From Chryseobacterium sp. Bi04 (GTDB taxonomy: Bacteria > Bacteroidota > Bacteroidia > Flavobacteriales > Weeksellaceae), in contig NZ_CAKKLP010000001.1 of assembly GCF_918698085.1 (NCBI RefSeq), positions 682,001 to 746,000 on the forward strand: a stretch of DNA of 64,000 bases. The letters run 5' to 3'. The number at the start of each line of letters is the position of its first letter. The stretch's first letter is position 1. The notes beneath the pieces are model-generated. The model was not told the DNA's origin. It searched no databases and saw only the letters and a list, made by a program, of their open reading frames with translations. Below, piece after piece: positions 18,179-26,652 of this stretch. The translations under genes were made by a program, and so were the position numbers.

Positions 18179-19051
18179 TTGGACAAAAACCTTATTCAAA
18201 GAACGATCTCAGGTATTGCTTATGTAGCTATAATCATTCTTTGTACCACTCCGATTGGAGCACAATTGATCAACAATATTTCCCCGGGACTTATTAAACA
18301 GCAATACCTTTACCATGGGCTGATGAGTCTTTTATTGGTGGTAGGATCATGGGAATGTATTAAAGTTATGAAGTTTGGAAAAGGATATGAGAAATGGGTG
18401 GTATTTCCACTGGTCATTTTTATATTTTATATTTTTTCCAAGCGGTATTTCAGTCATGATTTCTTTTTTGATTTCAGGTTGAGTGAAATACTGGCCCTTG
18501 CTTTAATTGGGATTGCTGTAGTCACCCTATTTAAATATCCTAACGAATTATACTACGATAGCGGAAAACTGATTTTTACGGTCATTTACGTGGCTTTGCC
18601 GTTTAGTTTTGCATTGGGACTGCCTAAGTTCTCCAGCTATAACGATACGTTTTCTCTGGAGGTGCTTTTTTTGTTTGTCCTGATCTGGAGTAGTGATACC
18701 TTTGCTTATCTGGTAGGGAAATTCTTTGGAAAACATAAGATGGCTCCTAAAATTTCTCCTAAGAAAACCTGGGAAGGTTATGCTGGAGGCGTAGTTTTAA
18801 CATTGGTTTTATCATACTTCATAGAACAATATCAGCCGGAACTTAGAGGGAATTGGATGATAGTAGGATTTCTGGTAGCTGCTTTCGCTCCTCTAGGTGA
18901 TTTGGTAGAAAGCCAATTGAAAAGAAATTTCGGGGTGAAAGACAGTGGAAACATCATTCCCGGGCATGGAGGAGTATTAGATAGGCTGGATAGTTTCATA
19001 ATCTGTGTTCCTGTCGTATATTTGTACTTTATTTTAGAAAAATTTATTTAG
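18179..19051 (+). CDS. cdsA: Phosphatidate cytidylyltransferase
   Basis: 290 aa integral membrane enzyme making CDP-diacylglycerol from phosphatidate and CTP, the branch point of phospholipid synthesis. About eight hydrophobic segments. The signature is complete: SSDTFAYLVGKFFGKHKMAPKISPKKTWEG in the middle and GDLVESQLKRNFGVKDSGNIIPGHGGVLDRLDS near the C-terminus. The start is TTG (18179-18181), giving MDKNLIQRTISGIAYV; this is the second TTG start in a row. psd starts 4 bases after the stop. Confidence 0.93.
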   Translation: MDKNLIQRTISGIAYVAIIILCTTPIGAQLINNISPGLIKQQYLYHGLMSLLLVVGSWECIKVMKFGKGYEKWVVFPLVIFIFYIFSKRYFSHDFFFDFRLSEILALALIGIAVVTLFKYPNELYYDSGKLIFTVIYVALPFSFALGLPKFSSYNDTFSLEVLFLFVLIWSSDTFAYLVGKFFGKHKMAPKISPKKTWEGYAGGVVLTLVLSYFIEQYQPELRGNWMIVGFLVAAFAPLGDLVESQLKRNFGVKDSGNIIPGHGGVLDRLDSFIICVPVVYLYFILEKFI

Positions 19052-19055
19052 TCTC

Positions 19056-19709
19056 ATGAAATTACATAGAGAATCAAAAGGAACGATTACCGTAGCAACC
19101 CTGCTTTTTATTGTATTGGGCGTGTTAGCGATTTACTTTCTTAAAATCTGGTCATTAGTGATCATTATGCCTTTATTGGTTATTTACTGTCTTATATTCT
19201 GGTTTTTCAGAGTTCCGGACCGAAGTATCCTTGATCATAAAGAAAATGTAATAGCTCCGGTGGACGGAAAAGTAGTAATGATTAAAGAAGTGGAAGAAAG
19301 CGAATTCCTGAATGGAAAAGCGATCCAGGTTTCTATTTTCATGTCTCCTCTTAATGTTCACATCTGCAGATATCCGGTGACAGGGAAAGTGATCTACAAA
19401 AAGTACCACCCAGGAAAATATCTGGTAGCATGGCATGAAAAGTCTTCTACAGAAAATGAAAGAACTACCGTTGCTGTGGAAACGCTGACGCATCATAAAG
19501 TAGTCTTCAGACAGATTGCAGGATATGTTGCAAGAAGGATTGTTTTCTACTGTAATGAAGGAGATCAGGCGAAAGCAGGACACGAGTTCGGATTTATTAA
19601 ATTCGGTTCCAGAATGGATGTATTCCTGCCGTTGGATACTGAGATTACTTGTAAGATCGGAGATATAACAACAGGAGGCTTGGATGTAATCGCCAAACTA
19701 AAACATTAA
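19056..19709 (+). CDS. psd: Phosphatidylserine decarboxylase family protein
   Basis: 217 aa, the short form. The enzyme converts phosphatidylserine to phosphatidylethanolamine and is a self-cleaving pyruvoyl protein. One or two membrane segments near the N-terminus (about 11-50), then IAPVDGKVV, IFMSPLNVHICRYP and the processing site FGSRMDVFLP with G184/S185, where cleavage would make the pyruvoyl group on S185. It lies 4 bases after cdsA, giving CDP-diacylglycerol and phosphatidylethanolamine steps side by side; pssA is not in the window. Confidence 0.92.
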   Translation: MKLHRESKGTITVATLLFIVLGVLAIYFLKIWSLVIIMPLLVIYCLIFWFFRVPDRSILDHKENVIAPVDGKVVMIKEVEESEFLNGKAIQVSIFMSPLNVHICRYPVTGKVIYKKYHPGKYLVAWHEKSSTENERTTVAVETLTHHKVVFRQIAGYVARRIVFYCNEGDQAKAGHEFGFIKFGSRMDVFLPLDTEITCKIGDITTGGLDVIAKLKH

Positions 19710-19733
19710 GATTTACAATACATCATATAAATG

Positions 19734-19759
19734 AAGACCGTTCAGAAGAGAACGGTCTT
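19734..19759 (+). terminator. Terminator after psd
   Basis: 10-bp stem AAGACCGTTC / GAACGGTCTT, 6-base loop, then a T run; 24 bases past the psd stop. Confidence 0.85.
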
Positions 19760-19867
19760 TTTTATTTTTAAACACAAATACCACGAAGGGGTTTACAAAT
19801 GTCATAAAAACGGGATAGCTTTCCGTCTTTCTTTTTATATCAAGCGTTTTGTAATCTTTCTTATCTG

Positions 19868-20215
19868 CTATCTGATATGTTGTTTAATCTCATTAAGCAG
19901 GCTCAGTATAAATTCCAGGGGTAAGTCCTCTTCCACATCAATTAAAAGGATTTTAAACTTCTTTCTGCCATCCTGAGTAAGTTCGGGATAATCCAGTTTA
20001 TCCCCATGATAAAAACTGATATAGTGTTTTTTATATTTCTTGCTGTAGTAGAAATAGCACAGCATCTTCTTTTTGTATTTGATAAAAGGAAGCCCAAAGC
20101 TGAAAGTCTCAGTAATGTTTTCCGTATCCGATGCTAATATTTTTTCACGCAAAAATAAAAGAGTACTTCTTTCAGGCTCTTCGATTCTGTAGAAGTACTC
20201 TTGTATAGGGTTCAT
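19868..20215 (-). CDS. DUF1801 domain protein
   Basis: 115 aa cytoplasmic protein. The pattern is that of the YdhG/DUF1801 fold: helical start IQEYFYRIEEPERSTLLFLREKI, ETFSFGLPFIKYKKKMLCYFYY, YISFYHGDKL and a basic RKKFKILLI stretch. The fold is structurally known, but the function is not. It is 19 bases downstream of the ABC exporter gene on the same strand and may share its transcript. Confidence 0.85.
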   Translation of the reverse strand: MNPIQEYFYRIEEPERSTLLFLREKILASDTENITETFSFGLPFIKYKKKMLCYFYYSKKYKKHYISFYHGDKLDYPELTQDGRKKFKILLIDVEEDLPLEFILSLLNEIKQHIR

Positions 20216-20234
20216 TTTAAATTACTTAAAATAT

Positions 20235-22073
20235 TTAGTCGAAATTTTGAAGCTCCACAAGCTTATTGTACATTCCTTTTCTGGCAATAAGTTCATGGTG
20301 GGTTCCCTGTTCTACGATATCACCTTTTTCCATAACTACAATCCAGTCTGCTTTTTGGATCGTTGAAAGCCGGTGGGCAATAATAAGGGAAGTTCTGTTT
20401 TCCATCATTTTTTCCAGGGCATCCTGTACGAATCTTTCAGATTCCGTATCCAGGGCAGAAGTGGCTTCATCCAGGATCATGATCGGTGGGTTTTTCAGAA
20501 CAGCCCTTGCAATAGAGACCCTTTGTTTCTGACCTCCGGAAAGCTTACCGCCATCATCTCCGATATTTGAATCATATCCTTCAGGAAGTCTTGTGATAAA
20601 TGCGTCTGCATTGGCAATTTTTGCTGCGGCAATCACTTCTTCTTTTGTAGCATCAGGCTTACCCATCAGGATATTATTGTAAACGGAATCATTGAATAAT
20701 ACAGATTCCTGCGTTACCATGCCTAAAAGCTTGCGATATTCCTGTAATTTTAAATTTTTAATATTGGTTCCGTCAATCATGATTTCTCCTTCAGAAACAT
20801 CGTAGAATCTTGCTAAAAGATTGGCAATTGTTGTTTTGCCGCTTCCACTTTGCCCAACCAGAGCGACCGTTTTTCCTTTTGGGATAGAAAGTGAGAAGTT
20901 TTTAAGAATCGTATGATCTTTATCGTAGAAAAAGCCAATATTATTAAACTCGATTGAATTATTTAATGTTGATATAGAAACAGGATTTGCTATTTCGTCA
21001 ATTTTCACATCAGCATCAAGAATTGCTAGAACTCTTTCAAGAGAAGCTTCTCCCTTCTGCACATTCGAAATTGACTGAGACAAACTTTTCACAGGAGGTA
21101 AAATCTGGAAGAAAATACCGAGGAAAACCAAGAAATCTGCAGGTGAAATACTTTGTTCTACAATGATTTGTTTTCCACCGTACCAAGCGATAATTAAGAA
21201 AGTAACCGAACCTAAAAATTCGCTCATTGGAGATGCCAATTCTTTTTTTCTTCCTAAGCTTATAGAGCTGTTAATCCATTTCTGCATTGACTGCATAAAA
21301 CGATTGTCCATTATTTTTTCTGCACTGAAAATCTTAATCACCTTTGTAGACTTTAATGTTTCGTCTACAATCGAGAAAATATTTCCCATTTCATTTTGAG
21401 CTTGATGAGAGTCTTTTTTCAGGCTTTTTCCTATTAAAGCAATCATCGTCCCCATTACAGGTAATACTAGAAGTGAAAAAAGAGTCATTTCTGTACTTAA
21501 AAAGAAAAGAGTAACCAGTGTGCTTATCAGCATAAAAGGTGCATTGATTAATTCAACTAAACTTCCCAAAATATTACCTTCAACTTCACCCACATCATTT
21601 GACATACGAGACATCAGATCTCCCTTTCTGCTTTCTGTAAAAAAGGAAACAGGCAAAGAAAGAATCTTTCTGTACATTGCTCCACGAAGGTCTTTAGTAA
21701 CGCCTACGCGATAATTGATCAATAAAAATGAACCTAAATATCTGAAAAGGTTTCTCAGTAAAAACATAAAAGCCGTTATCACACAAAGCCAAGCCAAAAC
21801 GTTAAGTGCACCATGCTCTGTTACTAAACTCTGAACATAATAATTGGCATATTCTTTTGCGTAAGAGAAAAAATCTAAAATTTCTCCTGAATAAACAGGT
21901 GCTTTGCTGTATTTTTTAGCCTCAATGGTTCCGAAAAGCATCCCCAAAACAGGTAAGATAGTTCCCAGGGAAGCAATCTGAAAAACAGAGTACATAAGGT
22001 TGAAAAATAAACTTCCGTAGATGTATTTTTGGTGAGGTCTTGCGAACTTCAGTATTTTAATATATTGGTTCAT
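20235..22073 (-). CDS. ABC exporter, MsbA-like (fused permease and ATPase)
   Basis: 612 aa half-transporter: six membrane helices in the first ~330 residues, then one ATPase domain with Walker A GQSGSGKTT, Q-loop VTQESVLFNDSV, signature LSGGQKQRVSIARA, Walker B IMILDEATSALD and the switch His in IIAHRLSTIQ. It should homodimerise in the inner membrane and export a lipid or amphiphile; similarity to MsbA suggests lipid A flipping but does not prove it. DUF1801 follows on the same strand. A possible -7 box TAATTTTG lies at 22094-22101. Confidence 0.9.
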   Translation of the reverse strand: MNQYIKILKFARPHQKYIYGSLFFNLMYSVFQIASLGTILPVLGMLFGTIEAKKYSKAPVYSGEILDFFSYAKEYANYYVQSLVTEHGALNVLAWLCVITAFMFLLRNLFRYLGSFLLINYRVGVTKDLRGAMYRKILSLPVSFFTESRKGDLMSRMSNDVGEVEGNILGSLVELINAPFMLISTLVTLFFLSTEMTLFSLLVLPVMGTMIALIGKSLKKDSHQAQNEMGNIFSIVDETLKSTKVIKIFSAEKIMDNRFMQSMQKWINSSISLGRKKELASPMSEFLGSVTFLIIAWYGGKQIIVEQSISPADFLVFLGIFFQILPPVKSLSQSISNVQKGEASLERVLAILDADVKIDEIANPVSISTLNNSIEFNNIGFFYDKDHTILKNFSLSIPKGKTVALVGQSGSGKTTIANLLARFYDVSEGEIMIDGTNIKNLKLQEYRKLLGMVTQESVLFNDSVYNNILMGKPDATKEEVIAAAKIANADAFITRLPEGYDSNIGDDGGKLSGGQKQRVSIARAVLKNPPIMILDEATSALDTESERFVQDALEKMMENRTSLIIAHRLSTIQKADWIVVMEKGDIVEQGTHHELIARKGMYNKLVELQNFD

Positions 22074-22269
22074 TCAATGAAAAAATTGGATAGCAAAATT
22101 ACGTAAAATTAAAAGATAAGACGTTCTTAATCCTATTTTACTTTATCTTATATGTTTCAAAAAATACCTTTTTGTTACACCAGGGAAATGTTCTCTTTTA
22201 TTTTTGAAGCAAAATAAGGGGGATAATACTATGGAAGTATTGAAATGAAATGACGGTATGATAAAAAAT

Positions 22270-22290
22270 AAACCGCCATTACGGCGGTTT
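22270..22290 (-). terminator. Terminator after the M28 peptidase gene
   Basis: Stem AAACCGCC / GGCGGTTT with a 5-base loop, followed on the minus strand by a T-rich run, 16 bases past the stop. Confidence 0.8.
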
Positions 22291-22305
22291 TATTGCTGTT
22301 AAAGA

Positions 22306-23229
22306 TTAGTTAAATTTAACCTGGTCATTATATTTCGGAGTGAAATTCTTAGGATTTAACTGGTCTAATGTTTTTCCGAAGTTATTGATGATCTGTGTCA
22401 TATTATTAAAATCAACAATGTTAATATCATCATTTTCATGATGATAGTGTGATGCTTTAGTCATGTCAACCGTTGAAAATGAATGGGCAATAATTTTCTT
22501 TTTTACAAAGCTCACATTATCTGAACGGTAAAAAAGCTGTTCTTCTGCATAGGGGTCTGGTTTTATTGCCAATCCATTTACGGCATTTTTATTGAAAAGT
22601 TCATCTAAGTCTGAGAAGCCGTCGCCGGTCATATATAATGCATTTTTCCCCCATTGAGATTCGGTGGCTACCATTTCAAAATTGAAAAGAGCGGTCATTT
22701 TATGATAGATCTTATCCAGATTTTTATCTTCAGAAATTGCTGTGGAACCGAGCATTCCTTTTTCTTCTCCGTTAAAGGCCATGAAAACCATTGAAAACTG
22801 AGGTTTTTTATTTTTAAAATAATCGGCAATACCTACCAAAGTTGTAATTCCACTGGCATCATCATCAGCGCCGTTATAAATATTATCGCCACTTTTATTG
22901 CTGGTTCCAATATGGTCAAAGTGTCCGGAAAACCCTAAATACTGATCTGATGTTCCTTTTTTAACCCCACATACATTGTATGCTTTTTGGCCTTTGTATT
23001 GAAAAGGAATCAGGTAAGAGTTTCCTGTGCAGTATTCAAGATTATTCTCTTTGAAAAGTGCGGCAATATAGTTGGCTGCATTTTCATTTTCAGGAGTTCC
23101 TATTTCACGTCCTTTCATTTCGTCTGACGCAAGGGTAGAAAGGATGGTTTTCACTCTTTCCTGTGAAACGTCCTGTGCAAAAGTACATATAGAGAACACT
23201 GATAGAGCGAGGTAGGTTAGCTTTTTCAT
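22306..23229 (-). CDS. Secreted M28-family metallopeptidase
   Basis: 307 aa with a signal peptide (MKKLTYLALSVFSICTFAQ). The two-zinc site of M28 aminopeptidases is visible: His in FSGHFDHIGTS, Asp in NGADDDASG, the Glu pair in FNGEEKGMLG and a final His in the C-terminal ASHYHHENDD segment. It should remove N-terminal residues from peptides outside the cytoplasm. There is no T9SS C-terminal domain, so periplasmic location is likely. Single gene with its own terminator. Confidence 0.9.
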   Translation of the reverse strand: MKKLTYLALSVFSICTFAQDVSQERVKTILSTLASDEMKGREIGTPENENAANYIAALFKENNLEYCTGNSYLIPFQYKGQKAYNVCGVKKGTSDQYLGFSGHFDHIGTSNKSGDNIYNGADDDASGITTLVGIADYFKNKKPQFSMVFMAFNGEEKGMLGSTAISEDKNLDKIYHKMTALFNFEMVATESQWGKNALYMTGDGFSDLDELFNKNAVNGLAIKPDPYAEEQLFYRSDNVSFVKKKIIAHSFSTVDMTKASHYHHENDDINIVDFNNMTQIINNFGKTLDQLNPKNFTPKYNDQVKFN

Positions 23230-23359
23230 TATTTTTTTATTAATATTATTATGATCTGTCGTGCATTTAAGTGAAATGTTGCATGAGATTACATCAATAA
23301 AGATAATTAATTTGTAGAAATTGTTTTATAAGAGGCAGAACCTGGTTCTGATAAAAAAA

Positions 23360-23383
23360 AACAGCTCCTAAAAAGAAGCTGTT
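23360..23383 (-). terminator. Terminator after DUF4293 gene
   Basis: 7-bp stem AACAGCT / AGCTGTT, 10-base loop, followed by nine Ts on the minus strand. Confidence 0.75.
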
Positions 23384-23407
23384 CTCACTCAAAAAATCGT
23401 TGTAAGG

Positions 23408-23797
23408 TTACCGAAGTCTGTCTACAGATTTCACGAGCCTCTCATCTTTACGGATGTATACATTTGCAATAAGCAAACAGATCACCGCGATTAATGGGAA
23501 AATCGGCTCAATACCCTTCTCAGGAAATTGAATTCCTCCGGATAAGCTTAGCAGCCAGTACGCCAATACACCAATCAACAAAACGTTTATAATGATGCTG
23601 ACAGAATTCAGCAAAATTTGTCTTTTTCTGTTTTTAAAACTGAAAATACTTAATGCTCCGGCTAAAACCAGCAGGATACACCCTATAGTAAGCACCGGAA
23701 TATTGTTCAAAATAACAACATCCTGTCCTGTAATGAAAAGAAAAACAGCAGATAAAACTGCCAGTAACGTCCATATGGTTTGTATTCTCTGTAGCAT
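23408..23797 (-). CDS. DUF4293 membrane protein
   Basis: 129 aa with four hydrophobic segments (about 8-25, 33-50, 57-80, 95-115) and a basic tail ending VKSVDRLR. Start MLQRIQTIWTLLAVLSA and the position divergent from rho match the flavobacterial DUF4293 family, inner-membrane proteins of unknown function. Confidence 0.82.
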   Translation of the reverse strand: MLQRIQTIWTLLAVLSAVFLFITGQDVVILNNIPVLTIGCILLVLAGALSIFSFKNRKRQILLNSVSIIINVLLIGVLAYWLLSLSGGIQFPEKGIEPIFPLIAVICLLIANVYIRKDERLVKSVDRLR

Positions 23798-23832
23798 TGA
23801 ATATTAAATTCTTGGCAAAAATAACATAAATT

Positions 23833-23862
23833 TTGCACAATTCAAAAATAAGTGTAGATTTG
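23833..23862 (+). promoter_or_regulatory. Promoter of rho
   Basis: TTG at 23833-23835, 19-base spacer, TAGATTTG at 23855-23862: a full match to the Bacteroidota sigma-ABfr promoter. The transcript would carry a leader of about 70 bases before the ATG at 23942. Confidence 0.7.
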
Positions 23863-23941
23863 CATTATACAATGTACTTGAAAACCAAAGTCACCGGACT
23901 TACTTTTCTTACTCACAATTAATTACATTTTTACATTAAGT

Positions 23942-25780
23942 ATGTTTAACATAGAAACGTTAAGGTCAAAATCCGTAACGGAACTGACGAAAATCTTAAA
24001 GGATTTAGGCGTTAAAGTTGCAAGAAATAGCAATGAGAATGATAAAATCTTTGCAGTTCTTGACTTTCAGGCTTCCAACCCTAAAGTTGCAAAAGATTAT
24101 TTCAACGCCACAGAAACCAGTCCAAATACGGAAGAGGCCACAGCAGATAAACCTGTAAAAGCCCCGGCAAAAAAAGCTGCTCCAAGGAAAACGGTAGCAA
24201 AGCCAAAAGTGAATGCCAAAACTCCGGTTGAACCGAAAGTGGAGCAAAAGGCAGAGGAAACGGTTCCTGTTTCTGAAGAAATAAAACCCGAAGAACCTAA
24301 ACCCGAAGCAGTGGTAGCCGCAGCAACAGAAGAAGTGACTGCTGCATCACAAGCTAAAAAGAAAAGAAAAAGGGTTTCTGGAAATACAGGTGATACAGAA
24401 GTATCTCAGGAAAGAACAGAAGCTCCTAAAAATACAGAATCTCCATCTCAGGAGCCTGCCCAGGCAGAAGAGAAGCCTAAGAATCCTCAGCAACAGGCTA
24501 ACAGATCCCCAAAAGGACACAACCATCCGCAGAACAGCGGAAATCAACATAGAAATCAGCATCAGCAACAAAATCAACAACAACAGCACCAACACCAGAA
24601 CCAGAATCAAAACAGACATTCTGAAAAGGCAGAGGAACAGACTGACCATAAGAAAGAATTTCATTTCGACGGTATGGTAAGTATTGAGGGGGTTTTAGAG
24701 ATACTGCCTGATAACTATGGATTCCTTCGTTCTTCAGATTTCAGCTATATTTCTTCACCTGATGATGTGTATGTTTCTACAGCACAGATCAGAAACTTCG
24801 GTTTAAAAACCGGAGATACCGTGAAAGGAATTGTAAGACTTCCGAAAGAAGGGGAAAAATATTTTTCTTTGCTAAAACCTACGGAAGTAAACGGACGCGA
24901 TCTTGCTTTTATCAAAGACCGGGTTGCCTTTGAATATCTTACACCACTTTTCCCACAAGAGAAATTTAATCTTACAGGGAGCGAATCTACCATTTCAACA
25001 AGGATTGTAGATTTATTTGCACCTATCGGAAAAGGACAGAGAGCAATGATTGTTGCACAGCCTAAAACTGGTAAGACCATGTTGCTTAAAGATATTGCCA
25101 ATTCTATTGCAGCGAATCACCCGGAAGTATACATGATGGTTCTTTTGATTGATGAACGTCCTGAGGAGGTTACTGATATGGAAAGAAGCGTGAATGCAGA
25201 AGTAATTGCTTCTACATTTGATGAAGCGGCTGAAAAGCATGTAAAGGTAGCTAACCTTGTTCTTGCAAAAGCTCAGAGAATGGTAGAATGTGGGCATGAC
25301 GTTGTTATCCTGCTGGATTCTATCACAAGGCTGGCAAGAGCATATAATACCGTGACTCCGGCTTCAGGTAAAGTTCTTTCCGGGGGAGTTGATGCGAATG
25401 CACTTCACAAACCGAAAAGATTCTTTGGAGCAGCGAGAAAAATTGAAGGAGGAGGTTCTTTAACGATTATTGCTACAGCACTTATTGATACCGGTTCCAA
25501 AATGGATGAAGTGATCTTTGAAGAATTCAAAGGTACCGGAAACATGGAGCTTCAACTGGACAGAAAAATTGCTAACAGAAGAATTTATCCGGCTATTGAC
25601 TTGATTTCTTCAAGTACACGTAGGGATGATCTTCTTCTTGACGAGGTTACCTCTCAGAGAATGTGGATCTTTAGAAAATATCTTTCTGAAATGAATCCTA
25701 TAGAAGCTATGGAATTTGTAAATAAGAACATCAAAGGAACTCTTAATAATGAGGAATTCCTGATGTCTATGAATAAATAA
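23942..25780 (+). CDS. rho: Transcription termination factor Rho with long disordered insertion
   Basis: 612 aa against 419 in E. coli. Rho_N helical domain (about 1-45), then roughly 190 residues absent from E. coli Rho: a Lys/Ala/Pro/Glu-rich part (60-180) and a Gln/His/Asn-rich part (181-229, with runs such as [19 protein letters not shown]), both predicted disordered. The RNA-binding cold-shock domain follows (about 242-312, GFLRS), then the hexameric RecA-type ATPase with Walker A AQPKTGKT at 372-379, [37 protein letters not shown] and the C-terminal RRDDLLLDE motif. Rho ends untranslated or antisense transcripts. Own promoter and terminator. Confidence 0.97.
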   Translation: MFNIETLRSKSVTELTKILKDLGVKVARNSNENDKIFAVLDFQASNPKVAKDYFNATETSPNTEEATADKPVKAPAKKAAPRKTVAKPKVNAKTPVEPKVEQKAEETVPVSEEIKPEEPKPEAVVAAATEEVTAASQAKKKRKRVSGNTGDTEVSQERTEAPKNTESPSQEPAQAEEKPKNPQQQANRSPKGHNHPQNSGNQHRNQHQQQNQQQQHQHQNQNQNRHSEKAEEQTDHKKEFHFDGMVSIEGVLEILPDNYGFLRSSDFSYISSPDDVYVSTAQIRNFGLKTGDTVKGIVRLPKEGEKYFSLLKPTEVNGRDLAFIKDRVAFEYLTPLFPQEKFNLTGSESTISTRIVDLFAPIGKGQRAMIVAQPKTGKTMLLKDIANSIAANHPEVYMMVLLIDERPEEVTDMERSVNAEVIASTFDEAAEKHVKVANLVLAKAQRMVECGHDVVILLDSITRLARAYNTVTPASGKVLSGGVDANALHKPKRFFGAARKIEGGGSLTIIATALIDTGSKMDEVIFEEFKGTGNMELQLDRKIANRRIYPAIDLISSSTRRDDLLLDEVTSQRMWIFRKYLSEMNPIEAMEFVNKNIKGTLNNEEFLMSMNK

Positions 25781-25800
25781 ATTTAATTATTGTTAAATAG

Positions 25801-25837
25801 AAAAAGCATGGATCCTGTTTTAGGATTCGTGCTTTTT
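25801..25837 (+). terminator. Terminator after rho
   Basis: 15-bp stem with two G-T pairs (25801-25815 with 25823-25837), 7-base loop, T-rich 3' arm. Confidence 0.75.
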
Positions 25838-25944
25838 CATTTTTAGGAGGGGTAATAAGTACATGCGGGTATTTTATTTTAAACTTTAATTCATTCTAAA
25901 TCAATATATCAATGTTAAAGATTTATTAAAGTAATCCCCAAACC

Positions 25945-25975
25945 TTGATAATACCTTAAATATTGGCTAATTTTG
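25945..25975 (+). promoter_or_regulatory. Promoter of the superoxide dismutase gene
   Basis: TTG at 25945-25947, 20-base spacer, TAATTTTG at 25968-25975, matching TTG-N19..21-TAnnTTTG. The ATG at 26000 would be preceded by about 20 transcribed bases. Confidence 0.7.
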
Positions 25976-25999
25976 GATATAACATTAAAAATAAAGATT

Positions 26000-26596
26000 A
26001 TGTCATTTGAATTACCAAAACTAGGATATGCATACGATGCATTAGAGCCAACTATTGATGCAAAAACTATGGAGATCCATTATACAAAACATCACCAGGC
26101 GTATATTGACAACTTAAATAAAGCAATTGAAGGAACTGAGCTGGCAGGGAAAACTATCGAGGAAATCTGTAAAACAGGAACTGATAAACCGGCAGTAAGA
26201 AACAATGGTGGAGGACACTTCAACCACTCTTTATTCTGGACTATTTTAACTCCTGGAGGAAGTAAAGAACCTGTAGGAAACGTAAAAGCTGCTATTGAAA
26301 ACTATGGTGGTTTAGAGAAATTCAAAACTGATTTTTCTGATGCTGCTAAAACAAGATTCGGTTCAGGATGGGCTTGGCTAGTGAAAAATGCTGACGGTTC
26401 TGTATCTGTTTCTTCTACTCCAAACCAGGATAACCCGTTAATGCCTGTTGCAGACGTTAAAGGAACTCCGGTTTTAGGATTAGATGTTTGGGAGCATGCT
26501 TATTATTTAAACTACCAAAACAGAAGACCTGATTATGTTTCTGCATTCTTCGATGTAGTAAACTGGGATAAAGTAGAGGAGTTATTCAACAAATAA
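26000..26596 (+). CDS. sodB: Superoxide dismutase (Fe/Mn type)
   Basis: 198 aa from ATG 26000; the longer frame (25973) overlaps the -7 box and is not used. Cytoplasmic, no signal peptide. Metal ligands are in [15 protein letters not shown] (first His), [11 protein letters not shown] (second His), and [20 protein letters not shown] (Asp and His). The GSGWAWLV motif is present. It converts superoxide to hydrogen peroxide and oxygen. Iron versus manganese cannot be settled by reading alone. Confidence 0.95.
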   Translation: MSFELPKLGYAYDALEPTIDAKTMEIHYTKHHQAYIDNLNKAIEGTELAGKTIEEICKTGTDKPAVRNNGGGHFNHSLFWTILTPGGSKEPVGNVKAAIENYGGLEKFKTDFSDAAKTRFGSGWAWLVKNADGSVSVSSTPNQDNPLMPVADVKGTPVLGLDVWEHAYYLNYQNRRPDYVSAFFDVVNWDKVEELFNK

Positions 26597-26613
26597 TTTT
26601 CAGCTATTATAAA

Positions 26614-26643
26614 CAAAAGGTTCAGAAATTTCTGAACCTTTTT
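26614..26643. terminator. Palindromic bidirectional terminator
   Basis: Perfect 24-base palindrome 26617-26640 (half-site AAGGTTCAGAAA) with A run before and T run after, between the convergent sodB and a secreted-protein gene. The core recurs at 29405-29422. Confidence 0.8.
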
Positions 26644-26652
26644 TGTTGTGTA

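Noticed and set aside
24347..24680. Antisense and alternate-frame ORFs over the Gln-rich part of rho
   Set aside because: They are shadows of the repetitive CAG/CAA-rich coding sequence; their products are low-complexity Leu/Ile-rich with no start signals.
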